Below, piece after piece: positions 25,916-34,269 of a DNA stretch of 64,000 nt (positions are counted from its first letter, which is position 1; each line of letters opens with the position of its first letter). The position numbers and the translations under genes were made by a program. This stretch comes from JADJDM01 sp044352985 (GTDB lineage: Bacteria > Bacteroidota > Bacteroidia > B-17B0 > Aurantibacillaceae). The stretch is from positions 1 to 64,000 of the forward strand of contig JBILCU010000004.1 in the NCBI GenBank assembly GCA_044352985.1, written 5' to 3'. Under the pieces are notes generated by a model. That model searched no databases, was not told the DNA's origin, and saw only the letters and a list, made by a program, of their open reading frames with translations.

Positions 25916-26665
25916 TTAACTTACCTCCACAATACACAATGAGTTGTATGCGCCGTTTTTAAGCGAATACTGGTTAGTATTCACTTCCTGCAAAAACTCC
26001 AATTGCAACAAAAACAAATTTGTTCCGCTTCCGCCTGGTGCAGTTGCTGGTAATAAACTTAAACTGGTTAGTGCGCCATCAATGGGCAAAATCTCGGTGT
26101 TGGTTAGTTGTACAGCGTACATATTTGTTGCAAAATCAATTTTTGCCCAAGCACCTTTTAATGCAATGTGTGTAGCTCCTGCCGGGTAAGCAATATCATT
26201 CACTGGCGACAAGCCATTAATGGTAATTTCTCCCGTTGAGGTATTCACCTGATAAGGTTTAAACAACACACTGCCTAACACTGCCCTGATGTTGAAATTA
26301 AATCCTTTCAACAGTTGTTTTCCTTCCGGTCGGTTTATTGCAACACCAACATTGCGTTCACCTCGTGCTGAACTGATATCCAAATTTTTGATGTCAGTCA
26401 TTAATTTGGTTACTCGTGCTGTTACTCTGTTGTCAGAGGCAGTCAGCATCATGGTTCTTAGTGCATCTCTTAGCGCTTTGCCTGTAATGGCAGACGAGCC
26501 AAACTCTGAACCGTTTTCACGTGTTCGCACAAACGCAGGATCGTTTGCAATTCTGCTGGCATCAACGCCACCTTTTTCACGGGCCAAATGCCCGTCCTGT
26601 GTTTTGTAAAAGGAGATATCTCCGATTTTACCTTTTAATTTTATGATTCCTTTTTGAATAGCCAT
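25916..26665 (-). CDS. Conserved protein of phage-like clusters
   Basis: 249 residues starting MAIQKGIIKLKGKIGDISFY and KTQDGHLAREKGGVDASRI, then NDPAFVRTRENGSEFG. I recall this N-terminus from many Bacteroidota proteins next to DUF5675 genes, without any assigned function. The first 110 residues are basic and helical (RVTARVTKLMTDIKNL); the rest is beta-rich (GEITINGLSPVNDIAYPAGA, FLLQLEFLQEVN). Such a split would suit a structural or nucleic-acid-packing protein, but this is a guess. It is the first gene of the minus-strand cluster and the probable driver of its expression. Confidence 0.65.
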   Translation of the reverse strand: MAIQKGIIKLKGKIGDISFYKTQDGHLAREKGGVDASRIANDPAFVRTRENGSEFGSSAITGKALRDALRTMMLTASDNRVTARVTKLMTDIKNLDISSARGERNVGVAINRPEGKQLLKGFNFNIRAVLGSVLFKPYQVNTSTGEITINGLSPVNDIAYPAGATHIALKGAWAKIDFATNMYAVQLTNTEILPIDGALTSLSLLPATAPGGSGTNLFLLQLEFLQEVNTNQYSLKNGAYNSLCIVEVS

Positions 26666-26771
26666 GTTTTAAATTTTTAGTGATTTAACTTGCACGCTAT
26701 GGATTGCTGCGCAGTCAACCCTCAGCGTGGCCAAACTTCACCCTATCGCGAATAGATGTTGTTTGACGGTG

Positions 26772-26779
26772 CAAAAATA
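26772..26779 (-). promoter_or_regulatory. Promoter -7 box of the phage-like cluster
   Basis: On the minus strand TATTTTTG fits TAnnTTTG, about 107 bases upstream of the start at 26665. No clear TTG -33 box is visible, so confidence is modest. The leader between has the imperfect inverted repeat TTGACTGCGCAGCAA. Confidence 0.4.
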
Positions 26780-26930
26780 AAATAGCTGTGAATCACCCTG
26801 AAATAGCGTGTTCCGCATTACTGCTTTTTGTTGATTTTATTCCGATTATGCCACATAATCTAGTTAATGATAATCTTACCTTTGCACTACATAAAGTATA
26901 ATTAATGTACAGATAAAGCATAGATAGTGT

Positions 26931-27131
26931 ATGAAAGTTCCGCAACGTATTTGTATTTATCCAAAAGATATTGTGCGTATAACCGGAAAAAGTGAGAGGT
27001 ATGGCCGTAAGCTTCTTGAAAAAATAAGAGAGAAGAATAAAAAAGAAGAACATCAATTCGTTACAATAAAAGAATTTTGTTCTTATACAGGCCTTGATAT
27101 CACGGAAGTTCAGGTGAGTATTTCTGCTTAA
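26931..27131 (+). CDS. Small DNA-binding-like protein divergent from the phage-like cluster
   Basis: 66 residues: QRICIYPKDIVRITGKSER, YGRKLLEKIREKNKKEEH and FVTIKEFCSYTGLDITEV. Similar short proteins are common in Bacteroidota; the alternation of a basic helix and a C-terminal helix-turn-helix-like segment suggests DNA binding. It is transcribed divergently from the 249-residue gene, the classic position of a repressor or activator of the neighbouring operon, which is inference. Start chosen at the first ATG; no clear ribosome-binding site, as usual here. Confidence 0.6.
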   Translation: MKVPQRICIYPKDIVRITGKSERYGRKLLEKIREKNKKEEHQFVTIKEFCSYTGLDITEVQVSISA

Positions 27132-27350
27132 AAATGTTATTAATTTCACACTGATTTACTTTCATTTAATCAATTTTTATTTTTACCTTCACTGCATCAA
27201 GTTCATTAACAAACTGTATTAATGTATTTCTAATCGGTGGCATTTTCGGTCGCATTAGCTAATACTAAATTTCAACTTATTGATTTTCAGTTAATTTTTT
27301 GTTCATATTGGTTCCTAGTCGGACAACGATTACAAAACCAAAAAAATGTA
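27132..27350. other. Intergenic stretch with no gene
   Basis: No gene is visible. The phrase GGTTCCTAGTCGGACAAC followed by ATTACAAAACC has the look of a tRNA-like or attachment-site fragment, but no tRNA can be folded around it. A terminator follows directly. Confidence 0.4.
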
Positions 27351-27386
27351 AAAAGCCCTGAAATTAATAGTTTCAGGGCTTTTTTG
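27351..27386 (+). terminator. Rho-independent terminator
   Basis: AAAAAGCCCTGAAA - TTAATAG - TTTCAGGGCTTTTTT: a 9-bp GC-containing stem flanked by A and T runs, working in both directions. It closes the phage-like island on this side. Confidence 0.9.
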
Positions 27387-27457
27387 TTTTTATTCTAATC
27401 CATATAAACTGAATTAATTAATGTATAGTTGATTAAATAACTTTTTTTTAACGTAAA

Positions 27458-27490
27458 TTGACAATTAATCTTCAACATTAATTATCTTTA
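27458..27490 (+). promoter_or_regulatory. Promoter of the signalling operon
   Basis: TTG at 27458-27460, 22-base spacer and TATCTTTA at 27483-27490 (one mismatch to TAnnTTTG). The first ATG is at 27534. Confidence 0.55.
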
Positions 27491-27533
27491 TGTTTAACTA
27501 ATTTATCCACAAACCTTTTAAAAGTTAAAAATT

Positions 27534-27845
27534 ATGGCATTTACAGGTAAAGAAGCAGAAGAATTCCCATTGGATACAGCTGCAGAATGGACAGCAAACT
27601 ACAGAAATGCAAACCCGGGCGCAGTAAAAGCACATTTTATCGGGAGAGATCTTATAAATAAGATGTTAGAGCAGGATGGCTGCATGGGTTTAAGAATTTA
27701 TTATGCATTGGATGAAAAAGGTAATAAACAATTAATCATCGTTGGCGCTGATAAGGATGAAAACGATTTATATAATGGTATAATTGCAGAAAGAACTATA
27801 AAGTGTCCTCCATATTGTCCAAAAGGTAGCCCTTTAAATGAATAA
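27534..27845 (+). CDS. Conserved small Bacteroidota protein at the head of a signalling operon
   Basis: 103 residues: MAFTGKEAEEFPLDTAAEW, TANYRNANPGAVKAHFIGRD, CMGLRIYYALDEKGNKQLII and CPPYCPKGSPLNE. This type of short soluble protein, with one N-terminal helix pair, a beta-hairpin ending LIIVGAD and a C-terminal CPPYC, is widespread in Bacteroidota without known function. The closing cysteines could bind metal or form a disulphide. It overlaps the next start (TAATG) and stands first in an operon with a membrane protein, a histidine kinase and a response regulator, so it may be the input or an effector of that system (inference). Confidence 0.65.
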   Translation: MAFTGKEAEEFPLDTAAEWTANYRNANPGAVKAHFIGRDLINKMLEQDGCMGLRIYYALDEKGNKQLIIVGADKDENDLYNGIIAERTIKCPPYCPKGSPLNE

Positions 27846-28495
27846 TGATGATTTCTGATAAGTTTTTATTTTATTTTGGGAACACCATAGTGTTTTTTTC
27901 ATTTTTTCCAACTGCTGTTTTTTTTATGAAAAGAAAAATTGTCTTAGAAACCTTATCTCTTTTTATTTATGTTTTTATTTCATCCATTGCAGATATAATT
28001 GGTCTTTATTTAATAAATGATTATGAAATCAGAACAACGTTTCAGTATTTCTTTATAATTTTTGAGATTTTAGTAATAAGTATAATGTATTTAACCATTG
28101 TTAATAATGTTTACTTTAAACTATCCATTAAACTTTTAGCACTTTTATTTGTTGTATTCAATATTTTGTATTTATTATTTTCAAAGAGTTTTTTAAAGAC
28201 ATATTATTATTTTGATCCAATTGAAGCTTTTTTAATTGTTATATATTCAATTTCTTATCTATATGAAAAAATTAAAAATTCAGATTTGTTAAATGTTTCA
28301 GAAAACTATTTCTTTTGGATAAATTCTGCTTTTCTTATGCATTTTGGTTCAACTTTTATTCTAGCATTATTTACTCCATTTTTTGATACTACAAATACTT
28401 ATAATATGAATATTCTAGGTTTATATTATTTCTTAATCTCTATACTATTTCAAACTATTTTAACTATTGGTGTATGGAAAATCAAACGGGTTTAG
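27845..28495 (+). CDS. Polytopic membrane protein of the signalling operon
   Basis: 216 residues with six or seven hydrophobic segments (FGNTIVFFSFFPTAVFF, LSLFIYVFISSIADIIG, YFFIIFEILVISIMYLTIV, LLALLFVVFNILYLLF, FWINSAFLMHFGSTFILAL, YYFLISILFQTILTIGVW). No enzymatic motif. It overlaps its upstream neighbour by one base and the kinase start by 22 bases, so expression is tightly coupled. The kinase has only one membrane helix and no sensory domain, so this protein is a plausible separate sensor (inference). Family not recognised. Confidence 0.7.
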   Translation: MMISDKFLFYFGNTIVFFSFFPTAVFFMKRKIVLETLSLFIYVFISSIADIIGLYLINDYEIRTTFQYFFIIFEILVISIMYLTIVNNVYFKLSIKLLALLFVVFNILYLLFSKSFLKTYYYFDPIEAFLIVIYSISYLYEKIKNSDLLNVSENYFFWINSAFLMHFGSTFILALFTPFFDTTNTYNMNILGLYYFLISILFQTILTIGVWKIKRV

Positions 28496-29283
28496 TAACG
28501 TTCATTATTATTGCATCTTTGTTTGTTTTTAGTTTAATTGTTATTATTATTTTGTTTTTTGTTATTAATCAACGTAAGATGCTTTTAAAAAATTCTGAAA
28601 TAAAATTAATGGAAAACGAAAAGCAACTCTCATTATTCAAAGCAGCTGTTGAAGCCGAGGAAAAACAAAAAAAAATTATTGCTCGAAACTTACATGATGA
28701 GATAAATCCGATTTTAAGCGTAATAAAATTTAGTCTCAGTAAGCATCGTATTGAATATAAAAAAGGAGTATTTTCTCCTGACAGTTTAATTGAAGATGCT
28801 AAAATGCTGGATAAAGCAATCGAAAGCATCAATACAATTTGTTTGGAATTAATCCCCACTTTTCTACTTCAATTTGGCCTTATCAAATCTCTGGAAGATT
28901 ACATTCGAAGTGTTCAGAAAATAGAAGGAATGGCTGCCGAGTTTCAAAATAAAATTTCAGACACCCAATTAAACATTTTTGATAAACAAGAACAACTCAA
29001 TATTTATCGTATATGCCTTGAAATATTCAATAATCTTTTTAAACATTCTAATTGTAACTATCTGAAAATAATAACCGAAATTACCAATGATAATTTTCTG
29101 ATTGAAATTAATCACAATGGCAAGGGAGTTACCAATGAAGATATAAATAAATATACCGACCTTTCAAACGGACTTGGCTTAAAATCATTAAAAGCAAGAA
29201 TGTTAATTTTAAACGCAACAATTAATTATTCAATATCAGTTAATTCATCATCGGTTCAACTAAATATTCCTATTACTAAATGA
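28474..29283 (+). CDS. Sensor histidine kinase, NarL/LiaS type
   Basis: 269 residues: one N-terminal membrane helix (about 8-30, FIIIASLFVFSLIVIIILFF), a coiled-coil linker (30-65), the dimerisation/phosphoacceptor segment IARNLHDEINPILS with His74 as phosphorylation site, and a C-terminal HATPase domain with FNNLFKHSNC (N-box region) and SNGLGLKSLKARM (G-box). There is no periplasmic sensor domain, typical of Bacteroidota kinases partnered by separate sensors. It autophosphorylates and should pass phosphate to the response regulator encoded next, whose start codon overlaps this stop (ATGA). Confidence 0.9.
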   Translation: MENQTGLVTFIIIASLFVFSLIVIIILFFVINQRKMLLKNSEIKLMENEKQLSLFKAAVEAEEKQKKIIARNLHDEINPILSVIKFSLSKHRIEYKKGVFSPDSLIEDAKMLDKAIESINTICLELIPTFLLQFGLIKSLEDYIRSVQKIEGMAAEFQNKISDTQLNIFDKQEQLNIYRICLEIFNNLFKHSNCNYLKIITEITNDNFLIEINHNGKGVTNEDINKYTDLSNGLGLKSLKARMLILNATINYSISVNSSSVQLNIPITK

Positions 29284-29930
29284 AAAAACTTATTCATCTT
29301 GGAATTGCAGACGATCACTTAGTGTTACGACAGGGACTAATTTCTCTTTTAAAAGAATATGACCATTTAAACATCGTGTTAAGTGTAAACAATGGCAAAG
29401 AATTAATGGAAGAGTTAAAGAAAACAAAACCTGACATTATTTTACTTGATATTGAAATGCCATTAATGAATGGACGTGAAGCTTTAGAAAAAATCACAAT
29501 ACAATATCCAAAAATAAAAGTGATTATGATCAGTCAGTATTTTACTGATGCTTACATTATTGAATTCATTAAAAGTGGTGCCAGGGGTTTTTTGCCCAAA
29601 AATTGTGACATAGAAAAAATTGTTGACGCCATTCAATTAGTACATGAAAATGGCGAGTATTATGATAATAAAGTATCCTCAGCAATGGCTGCTGTATTAA
29701 AAAAAACTCCTACTACAATTAATGAGTTAATTTCAACTACTAAATTTACTAATCGAGAATTTGAGATTTTTAAATTAATCTGTCAGAAAAAATCTAACAG
29801 TGAAATTGCCGAAAATTTACATTTAAGTGTTAGAACTATTGAAGTGCATAGATTTAATATCTATAAGAAATCAAACACTTCTAATATATTCGAATTAATC
29901 GAGTACGCTATTTTAAATAATTTACTCTGA
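29280..29930 (+). CDS. LuxR/NarL-family response regulator
   Basis: 216 residues. The receiver domain (1-125) has the acidic pair in IADDH, phospho-acceptor Asp57 in DIILLDIEMPLMNG, and the conserved Lys in FLPKN. The C-terminal helix-turn-helix (about 150-210) reads FTNREFEIFKLICQKKSN and SEIAENLHLSVRTIEVHR, a LuxR-type DNA-binding domain. It is the cognate partner of the upstream kinase. Targets are not visible; autoregulation of this operon is the default guess. The 260-base gap after it holds no gene, only a short inverted repeat (TTTTTGATA-TTC-TATCAAAAA). Confidence 0.92.
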   Translation: MKKLIHLGIADDHLVLRQGLISLLKEYDHLNIVLSVNNGKELMEELKKTKPDIILLDIEMPLMNGREALEKITIQYPKIKVIMISQYFTDAYIIEFIKSGARGFLPKNCDIEKIVDAIQLVHENGEYYDNKVSSAMAAVLKKTPTTINELISTTKFTNREFEIFKLICQKKSNSEIAENLHLSVRTIEVHRFNIYKKSNTSNIFELIEYAILNNLL

Positions 29931-30191
29931 TTTTTTGATATTCTATCAAAAATAGAGTACTAATTTGTTATTATAAATCAAGTACAATTAAGTATTACAA
30001 AACATAAAATACCTGCTTGTTTTACAATTGCGCTATGAGTGAATTTTAGATTCTCTAAATAACGTCAATTAAAAATAAAAATATGATTCATCTGAATATT
30101 AAGTCAGAAAAATTAGAAATTCTTAATTTTCGCCTTACCGATACTTAAAAAGAAATTAATGATTTTTACCAACTATTTTTGATTTTTAACT

Positions 30192-30551
30192 TTATTTTTT
30201 GTCTTCTTCTTTCGACTGAAAAGCTTCTAAAATCCAGGTGATAAAAGATAATATCAAACTGAATAAAAAGGCATCAAAAATACTGTCTATAGAAAAACCA
30301 TCAACTAAATAGGCTGCAAGTAAATTTAAAAAGGTATTAATAACCAGTATAAACAAACCTAATGTAAAAATGGTAAACGGTATTGTTAAAATAATCAATA
30401 CCGGTTTTACAATTGTATTTAAAAAAGCTAAAACTGCAGCTACAAAAAAAGCGGTTAAAAAATCATTTTGATCTAGATGAACTCCAGGTAAAATCATTGC
30501 TGTAATCAGAACAGCAAGTGTAGAAATAATAAGTTTTACAATAAATTTCAT
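30192..30551 (-). CDS. Phage holin family 4-type (YvlD-like) membrane protein
   Basis: 119 residues with four membrane helices: FIVKLIISTLAVLITAMILPG, FLTAFFVAAVLAFLNTIVKPV, PFTIFTLGLFILVINTFLNL and AFLFSLILSFITWIL, ending in a charged EDKK tail. The pattern ILPGV...FLNTIVKPVL...TIPFTIFTLGLF is that of the YvlD/Phage_holin_4_2 family, a housekeeping envelope protein despite its name. Role unknown, in some bacteria part of cell-envelope stress responses. It follows the deoxyhypusine-synthase-like gene on the same strand at 38 bp. Confidence 0.85.
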   Translation of the reverse strand: MKFIVKLIISTLAVLITAMILPGVHLDQNDFLTAFFVAAVLAFLNTIVKPVLIILTIPFTIFTLGLFILVINTFLNLLAAYLVDGFSIDSIFDAFLFSLILSFITWILEAFQSKEEDKK

Positions 30552-30589
30552 TAGGTATTAAAAGGAAAAGAGGTATAAATTGTAAACAG

Positions 30590-31579
30590 TTACCAACCTA
30601 AAATCCATGCAAAAATTAATGGTGCAACAATAGTTGCATCACTTTCTACAATAAATTTAGGTGTTGTTTTATCTAATTTACCCCAGGTAATTTTCTCATT
30701 AGGAACTGCCCCTGAATAAGAACCATAGCTTGTTGTAGAATCAGAAATCTGACAGAAATATGCCCAAAAAGGAACATCGTGCCACTCTAAATCCTGATAC
30801 ATCATGGGAACAACACAAATTGGAAAATCTCCGGCTATTCCACCACCTATTTGAAAAAATCCAACTCCTTTTCCGGAGCTATTATTTCTATACCAGTCGC
30901 TTAACCAAACCATGTACTCAATACCTGATTTCATTGTTGTAGCTTTAATTTCATTTTTAATTATATAGGAAGCAAATATATTTCCCATGGTGCTGTCTTC
31001 CCAACCCGGACATACTATTGGCAAGTTTCTTTCAGCAGCAGCCAACATCCAGCTATTGGCCGGATCAATTTCATAGTATTGTTTTAAAACACCGGAATTC
31101 AACATTTTATACATGAATTCGTGTGGAAAATAACGCTCACCTTTTGTGTCAGCATCTTTCCATAATTCATAAATGTGTTTTTGTAAACGACGAAATGCTT
31201 CTTCTTCAGGAATACATGTATCAGTAACTCGATTAAACCCATCCTCCAATAAATCCCATTCATCTTGTGGAGATAAATCACGATAGTTAGGCACACGCTT
31301 ATAATGCGAATGTGCAACCAGATTCATGATATCTTCTTCCAAGTTAGCTCCAGTGCATGAGATAATATCTACTTTGCCTTGACGAATCATTTCAGCTAAA
31401 GACTTCCCTAACTCTGCTGTACTCATTGCTCCGGCAAGAGAAACTAACATTTTCCCACCTTCTATTAAATGAGTTTCATAACCTTTTGCAGCATCAACAG
31501 TTGCAGCAGCATTAAAATGCAGATAATGTTTCTCCATAAATTGAGAAATCGGACCTTTATTTTTACTTGAAATAGACAT
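30590..31579 (-). CDS. Deoxyhypusine synthase-like protein
   Basis: 329 residues. LVSLAGAMSTAELGKSLAEM, DIISCTGANLEEDIMNLVAH and NLPIVCPGWEDSTMGNIFAS are hallmarks of the deoxyhypusine synthase family, NAD-dependent enzymes that transfer the aminobutyl group of spermidine. Bacteria lack the eIF5A substrate, and bacterial members are thought to act in polyamine synthesis, e.g. making homospermidine. Full length; the C-terminal half keeps GVGFFQIGGGIAGDFPICV and a closing SDATIVAPLIFAWILG. A promoter-like TAATTTTG lies upstream on the minus strand near 31600. Confidence 0.88.
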   Translation of the reverse strand: MSISSKNKGPISQFMEKHYLHFNAAATVDAAKGYETHLIEGGKMLVSLAGAMSTAELGKSLAEMIRQGKVDIISCTGANLEEDIMNLVAHSHYKRVPNYRDLSPQDEWDLLEDGFNRVTDTCIPEEEAFRRLQKHIYELWKDADTKGERYFPHEFMYKMLNSGVLKQYYEIDPANSWMLAAAERNLPIVCPGWEDSTMGNIFASYIIKNEIKATTMKSGIEYMVWLSDWYRNNSSGKGVGFFQIGGGIAGDFPICVVPMMYQDLEWHDVPFWAYFCQISDSTTSYGSYSGAVPNEKITWGKLDKTTPKFIVESDATIVAPLIFAWILGW

Positions 31580-31734
31580 TGTTTATATATTTTTTGGATT
31601 GCAAAATTAAATTTATTCTTCGATAAGTCGTTAAAAACACAAAAATTTAATTTATCCAACTGCTAATTGAAACCCATTAATTAATTTCAATCATTTGTTT
31701 TTTGCTAATTTAAATCGGCATAATTATTTAGCTA

Positions 31735-31770
31735 TAAAAAAAGCTGCTTTTTGTTAAAGCAGCTTTTTTT
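31735..31770 (-). terminator. Terminator after rsmG
   Basis: AAAAAAAGCTGCTTT - TTGTT - AAAGCAGCTTTTTTT. The stem with A/T runs works on both strands; it lies just after the stop of rsmG and before the deoxyhypusine-synthase-like gene. Confidence 0.88.
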
Positions 31771-31809
31771 AAGTTTTTTGTACTTAATATATAATTCATT
31801 AAAAAAAAA

Positions 31810-32436
31810 TCAAACAGGCATGTAAACCACTTTTTTTGTTTCAAAAAACTCTTCTTCAAAATGATTTGTTAAATCAAAAACCAATGTTCTGTTTTTAAAA
31901 TTTTTTAATTCTTCCTTTAAATCCCCACCTTTTAAATAAAGAATTCCATTTTCAAATTCATTTCTATTTTGTTTTGCAATTTTATTTTTTATCCAATTAT
32001 AAAACTCATTAAAATCTGTTACAGCTCGGCTTACTATAAAATCAAATTTCTCATTAATTCTTTCAGCTCGTTCATGCTGAGCTCTTACATTTTTAAGTTG
32101 TAAACCTAAAGCAACTTCTTCAACAACTTTTATTTTTTTACCGATAGAATCAACCAATAAAAAATTACATTCAGGAAAAAGTATTGCCAATGGAATTCCT
32201 GGAAATCCTCCACCTGTACCAACATCCATAACATTGCTTCCTGATGAAAATTGAGTAATCTTCGCAATTCCTAAAGAGTGTAATACATGTCGTTCGAGCA
32301 ATAAATCAATATCTTTACGTGATATTACATTAATTTTAGAATTCCATTCTTCATACAATTGAGGGAGAATGGAAAATTGATGAATTTGAGACTCATTAAT
32401 GTTTGGGAAATACTTTAAAATTAAATCTATGTTCAT
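31810..32436 (-). CDS. rsmG: 16S rRNA (guanine527-N7)-methyltransferase
   Basis: 208 residues from ATG at 32436; the longer frame would start with TTG inside the upstream stop. NVMDVGTGGGFPGIPLAILF is the S-adenosylmethionine-binding motif I of RsmG/GidB, with LVDSIGKKIKVVEEV after it and FDFIVSRAVTDFNEFYNW as the later core motif. It methylates N7 of G527 in 16S rRNA using S-adenosylmethionine. Length is normal for the family. It is the last gene of a minus-strand unit with an ECF sigma factor and a glycosyltransferase, and a terminator follows. Confidence 0.95.
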   Translation of the reverse strand: MNIDLILKYFPNINESQIHQFSILPQLYEEWNSKINVISRKDIDLLLERHVLHSLGIAKITQFSSGSNVMDVGTGGGFPGIPLAILFPECNFLLVDSIGKKIKVVEEVALGLQLKNVRAQHERAERINEKFDFIVSRAVTDFNEFYNWIKNKIAKQNRNEFENGILYLKGGDLKEELKNFKNRTLVFDLTNHFEEEFFETKKVVYMPV

Positions 32437-32441
32437 GTATT

Positions 32442-33062
32442 TCAAATTTTATTTTCGGTATTTTTTAATACTTGAAATAAAAAATCTCTTGCCCTAAAAA
32501 GTTGCGCTTTTACAGTTCCGATAGGTAATTTAAGTTGTTCAGAGATTTCTTCGTAGCTTAATTCTTCGTAATAACGCATTTCAACTAATTGTCTATATTT
32601 TGGTTTTAGTTTTTCTACAATTAGTTTTAAAGATTCAGTTTTTTGTTTTTTAATGTAATTTTCCTCTGGGTCAAGATCAGTAGATTTTACAACATATTTT
32701 GATTCACCTCCATCTTCATTTACAGTAGTTGTATATCCGGTATAAAATTGTTCGTTCTTTTTTTTGCGAATAAAGTCAATAGCATTGTTAGAAGCTATTT
32801 TAAATAACCAAGTACTAAAAGCAAATTGAGGAGTATATTGTTTTAATCGGTTAAAAGCCTTACCAAATGCTTCAATGGTTAAATCATCTGCATCATCTTT
32901 ATTATTAACCATTTTCATTAACATAAAATACACCGAATCACGGTAACGAGACATTAATTCAGCATAAGCTTTTTGATCACCTTTTTCTAAAGCAGATAGA
33001 ATGAGTTTATAGTCATAAACCGCTTTGGTGGATAAGTTCTCGTTTGGATTTATGTTTTCCAT
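32442..33062 (-). CDS. ECF-type RNA polymerase sigma factor
   Basis: 206 residues. Region 2 (about 25-95) has AYAELMSRYRDSVYFMLMKM, DADDLTIEAFGKAFNRL and FSTWLFKIASNNAIDFIRKK. Region 4 (about 145-200) has KLKPKYRQLVEMRYYEELS and YEEISEQLKLPIGTVKAQ, a helix-turn-helix. These two regions without region 3 define the extracytoplasmic-function class. No anti-sigma gene adjoins it, and the linker (FYTGYTTTVNEDGGESKYVV) is longer than in most ECF factors, as seen in a Bacteroidota housekeeping-like subgroup. The gene overlaps the upstream glycosyltransferase by 13 bases. Confidence 0.92.
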   Translation of the reverse strand: MENINPNENLSTKAVYDYKLILSALEKGDQKAYAELMSRYRDSVYFMLMKMVNNKDDADDLTIEAFGKAFNRLKQYTPQFAFSTWLFKIASNNAIDFIRKKKNEQFYTGYTTTVNEDGGESKYVVKSTDLDPEENYIKKQKTESLKLIVEKLKPKYRQLVEMRYYEELSYEEISEQLKLPIGTVKAQLFRARDFLFQVLKNTENKI

Positions 33063-34195
33063 TTGTTTTGCTTAACTATTTTTCTGCTTAAATGTAAAAA
33101 CGGATAAATGAACAGAAGTAGAATATCAAAGATAATGATAAATCCCAATAAATCTTTTTCTCCTAGTTTTTTCATAGTGCCACTATAAACAATAAATTGA
33201 GCTATTAATTTAATAAGCCAAATACTTATTACAGGGATTAAAATTTTCGGAAAACAAAGCGATACAAATAAACTCAAATGAAAAAAATAATTAGTTGCAT
33301 GTAAGAAACTTAGTTTGTTTTTTGTTGCACTTTTATAATATGGTGCAGTTGAAAGATGTCTGGTTTTTTGAATCCACCAATCGTTAAAATTTTGTTTTGG
33401 TAATGAATGAGTAAAGCTGTCAGTTGTAATTACCACTGATGTGTTCATAGAATTTGCTGCCTGATTAACAAATAAATCATCGTCTCCGGATAGTAAGTGA
33501 TAATGTGTTGCAAATCCTTTATGTTTAAAAAACAATTCTTTTTTATACGCCAAATTTCTGCCAACACCCATGTAGGCATCTTTTTTTATTCCTGCAGAAA
33601 GATATTGAAGCGCAATTTTGAAAGAATCGTAGCGAATTAATTTATTAATAAAACTATCTTGTTTTTGATAAGGTCCGTAACCAATTACAATATCTTTATT
33701 ATGAGAAAAACCTTTCATCATTTCACTGATCCAATTTTCAGTATCAGGAACACAATCTGCATCAGTAAAAAGTAAATGTTCGTATTTAGCTCCTTTAATT
33801 CCCACCATTAAAGCGAATTTTTTACCATGTTTATAATAAGGATCTTCTTTAACAACAATTGATTTTAGGTTAGGGAAAATATCTTTGTATTCTCTTATCA
33901 CATCTTCAGTATTATCATAACTGCAATCATTTACAATCACCACCTCAAAATCAGGATAATTTTGAGAAAGGATTTTAGGTAAAAATTCGGTTAAATTATC
34001 AGCCTCATTACGAGCACAAATGATTACTGATACAGGATGTTTCTGATCATTTAATTCAGAAGGATGAGGATTAAAACGCTTAATCTTAAAATAATTTCCA
34101 AAATAAATAATCAGTTTAAAAATTAAACCCAAAAGCAATACTCCTAAAATTGCGAGGTACCAAACATTATTTAAAAATTCCAGGTTATTCATCAT
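33050..34195 (-). CDS. Family 2 glycosyltransferase, membrane bound
   Basis: 381 residues. An N-terminal membrane helix (LGVLLLGLIFKLIIYFG) anchors a GT-A catalytic domain: HPVSVIICARNEADNLTEFL, FEVVIVNDCSYDN, LLFTDADCVPDTENW (DxD-type metal/nucleotide-sugar site) and LLSGDDDLFVNQAAN. WWIQKTRHLS is the QxxRW-like acceptor motif in altered form. Two C-terminal hydrophobic segments follow. It should transfer a sugar from a nucleotide-sugar donor to a lipid or polymer at the inner membrane; the substrate is not predictable. First gene of a unit with the sigma factor and rsmG. Confidence 0.85.
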   Translation of the reverse strand: MMNNLEFLNNVWYLAILGVLLLGLIFKLIIYFGNYFKIKRFNPHPSELNDQKHPVSVIICARNEADNLTEFLPKILSQNYPDFEVVIVNDCSYDNTEDVIREYKDIFPNLKSIVVKEDPYYKHGKKFALMVGIKGAKYEHLLFTDADCVPDTENWISEMMKGFSHNKDIVIGYGPYQKQDSFINKLIRYDSFKIALQYLSAGIKKDAYMGVGRNLAYKKELFFKHKGFATHYHLLSGDDDLFVNQAANSMNTSVVITTDSFTHSLPKQNFNDWWIQKTRHLSTAPYYKSATKNKLSFLHATNYFFHLSLFVSLCFPKILIPVISIWLIKLIAQFIVYSGTMKKLGEKDLLGFIIIFDILLLFIYPFLHLSRKIVKQNKWKT

Positions 34196-34269
34196 GATAC
34201 AAAATTAGGTGTACTCATGCAAAGGGCTTTATACTATATTTGCAAATAATAAACAAAGTAATTAACAAA

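Noticed and set aside
27300..27340. tRNA 3' end (GGTTCCTAGTCGGACAAC)
   Set aside because: No matching acceptor or anticodon arm can be found upstream, and the T-loop lacks TTCRA.
30192..30551. Prophage holin
   Set aside because: The YvlD-type family is a housekeeping membrane family; no phage gene adjoins it.
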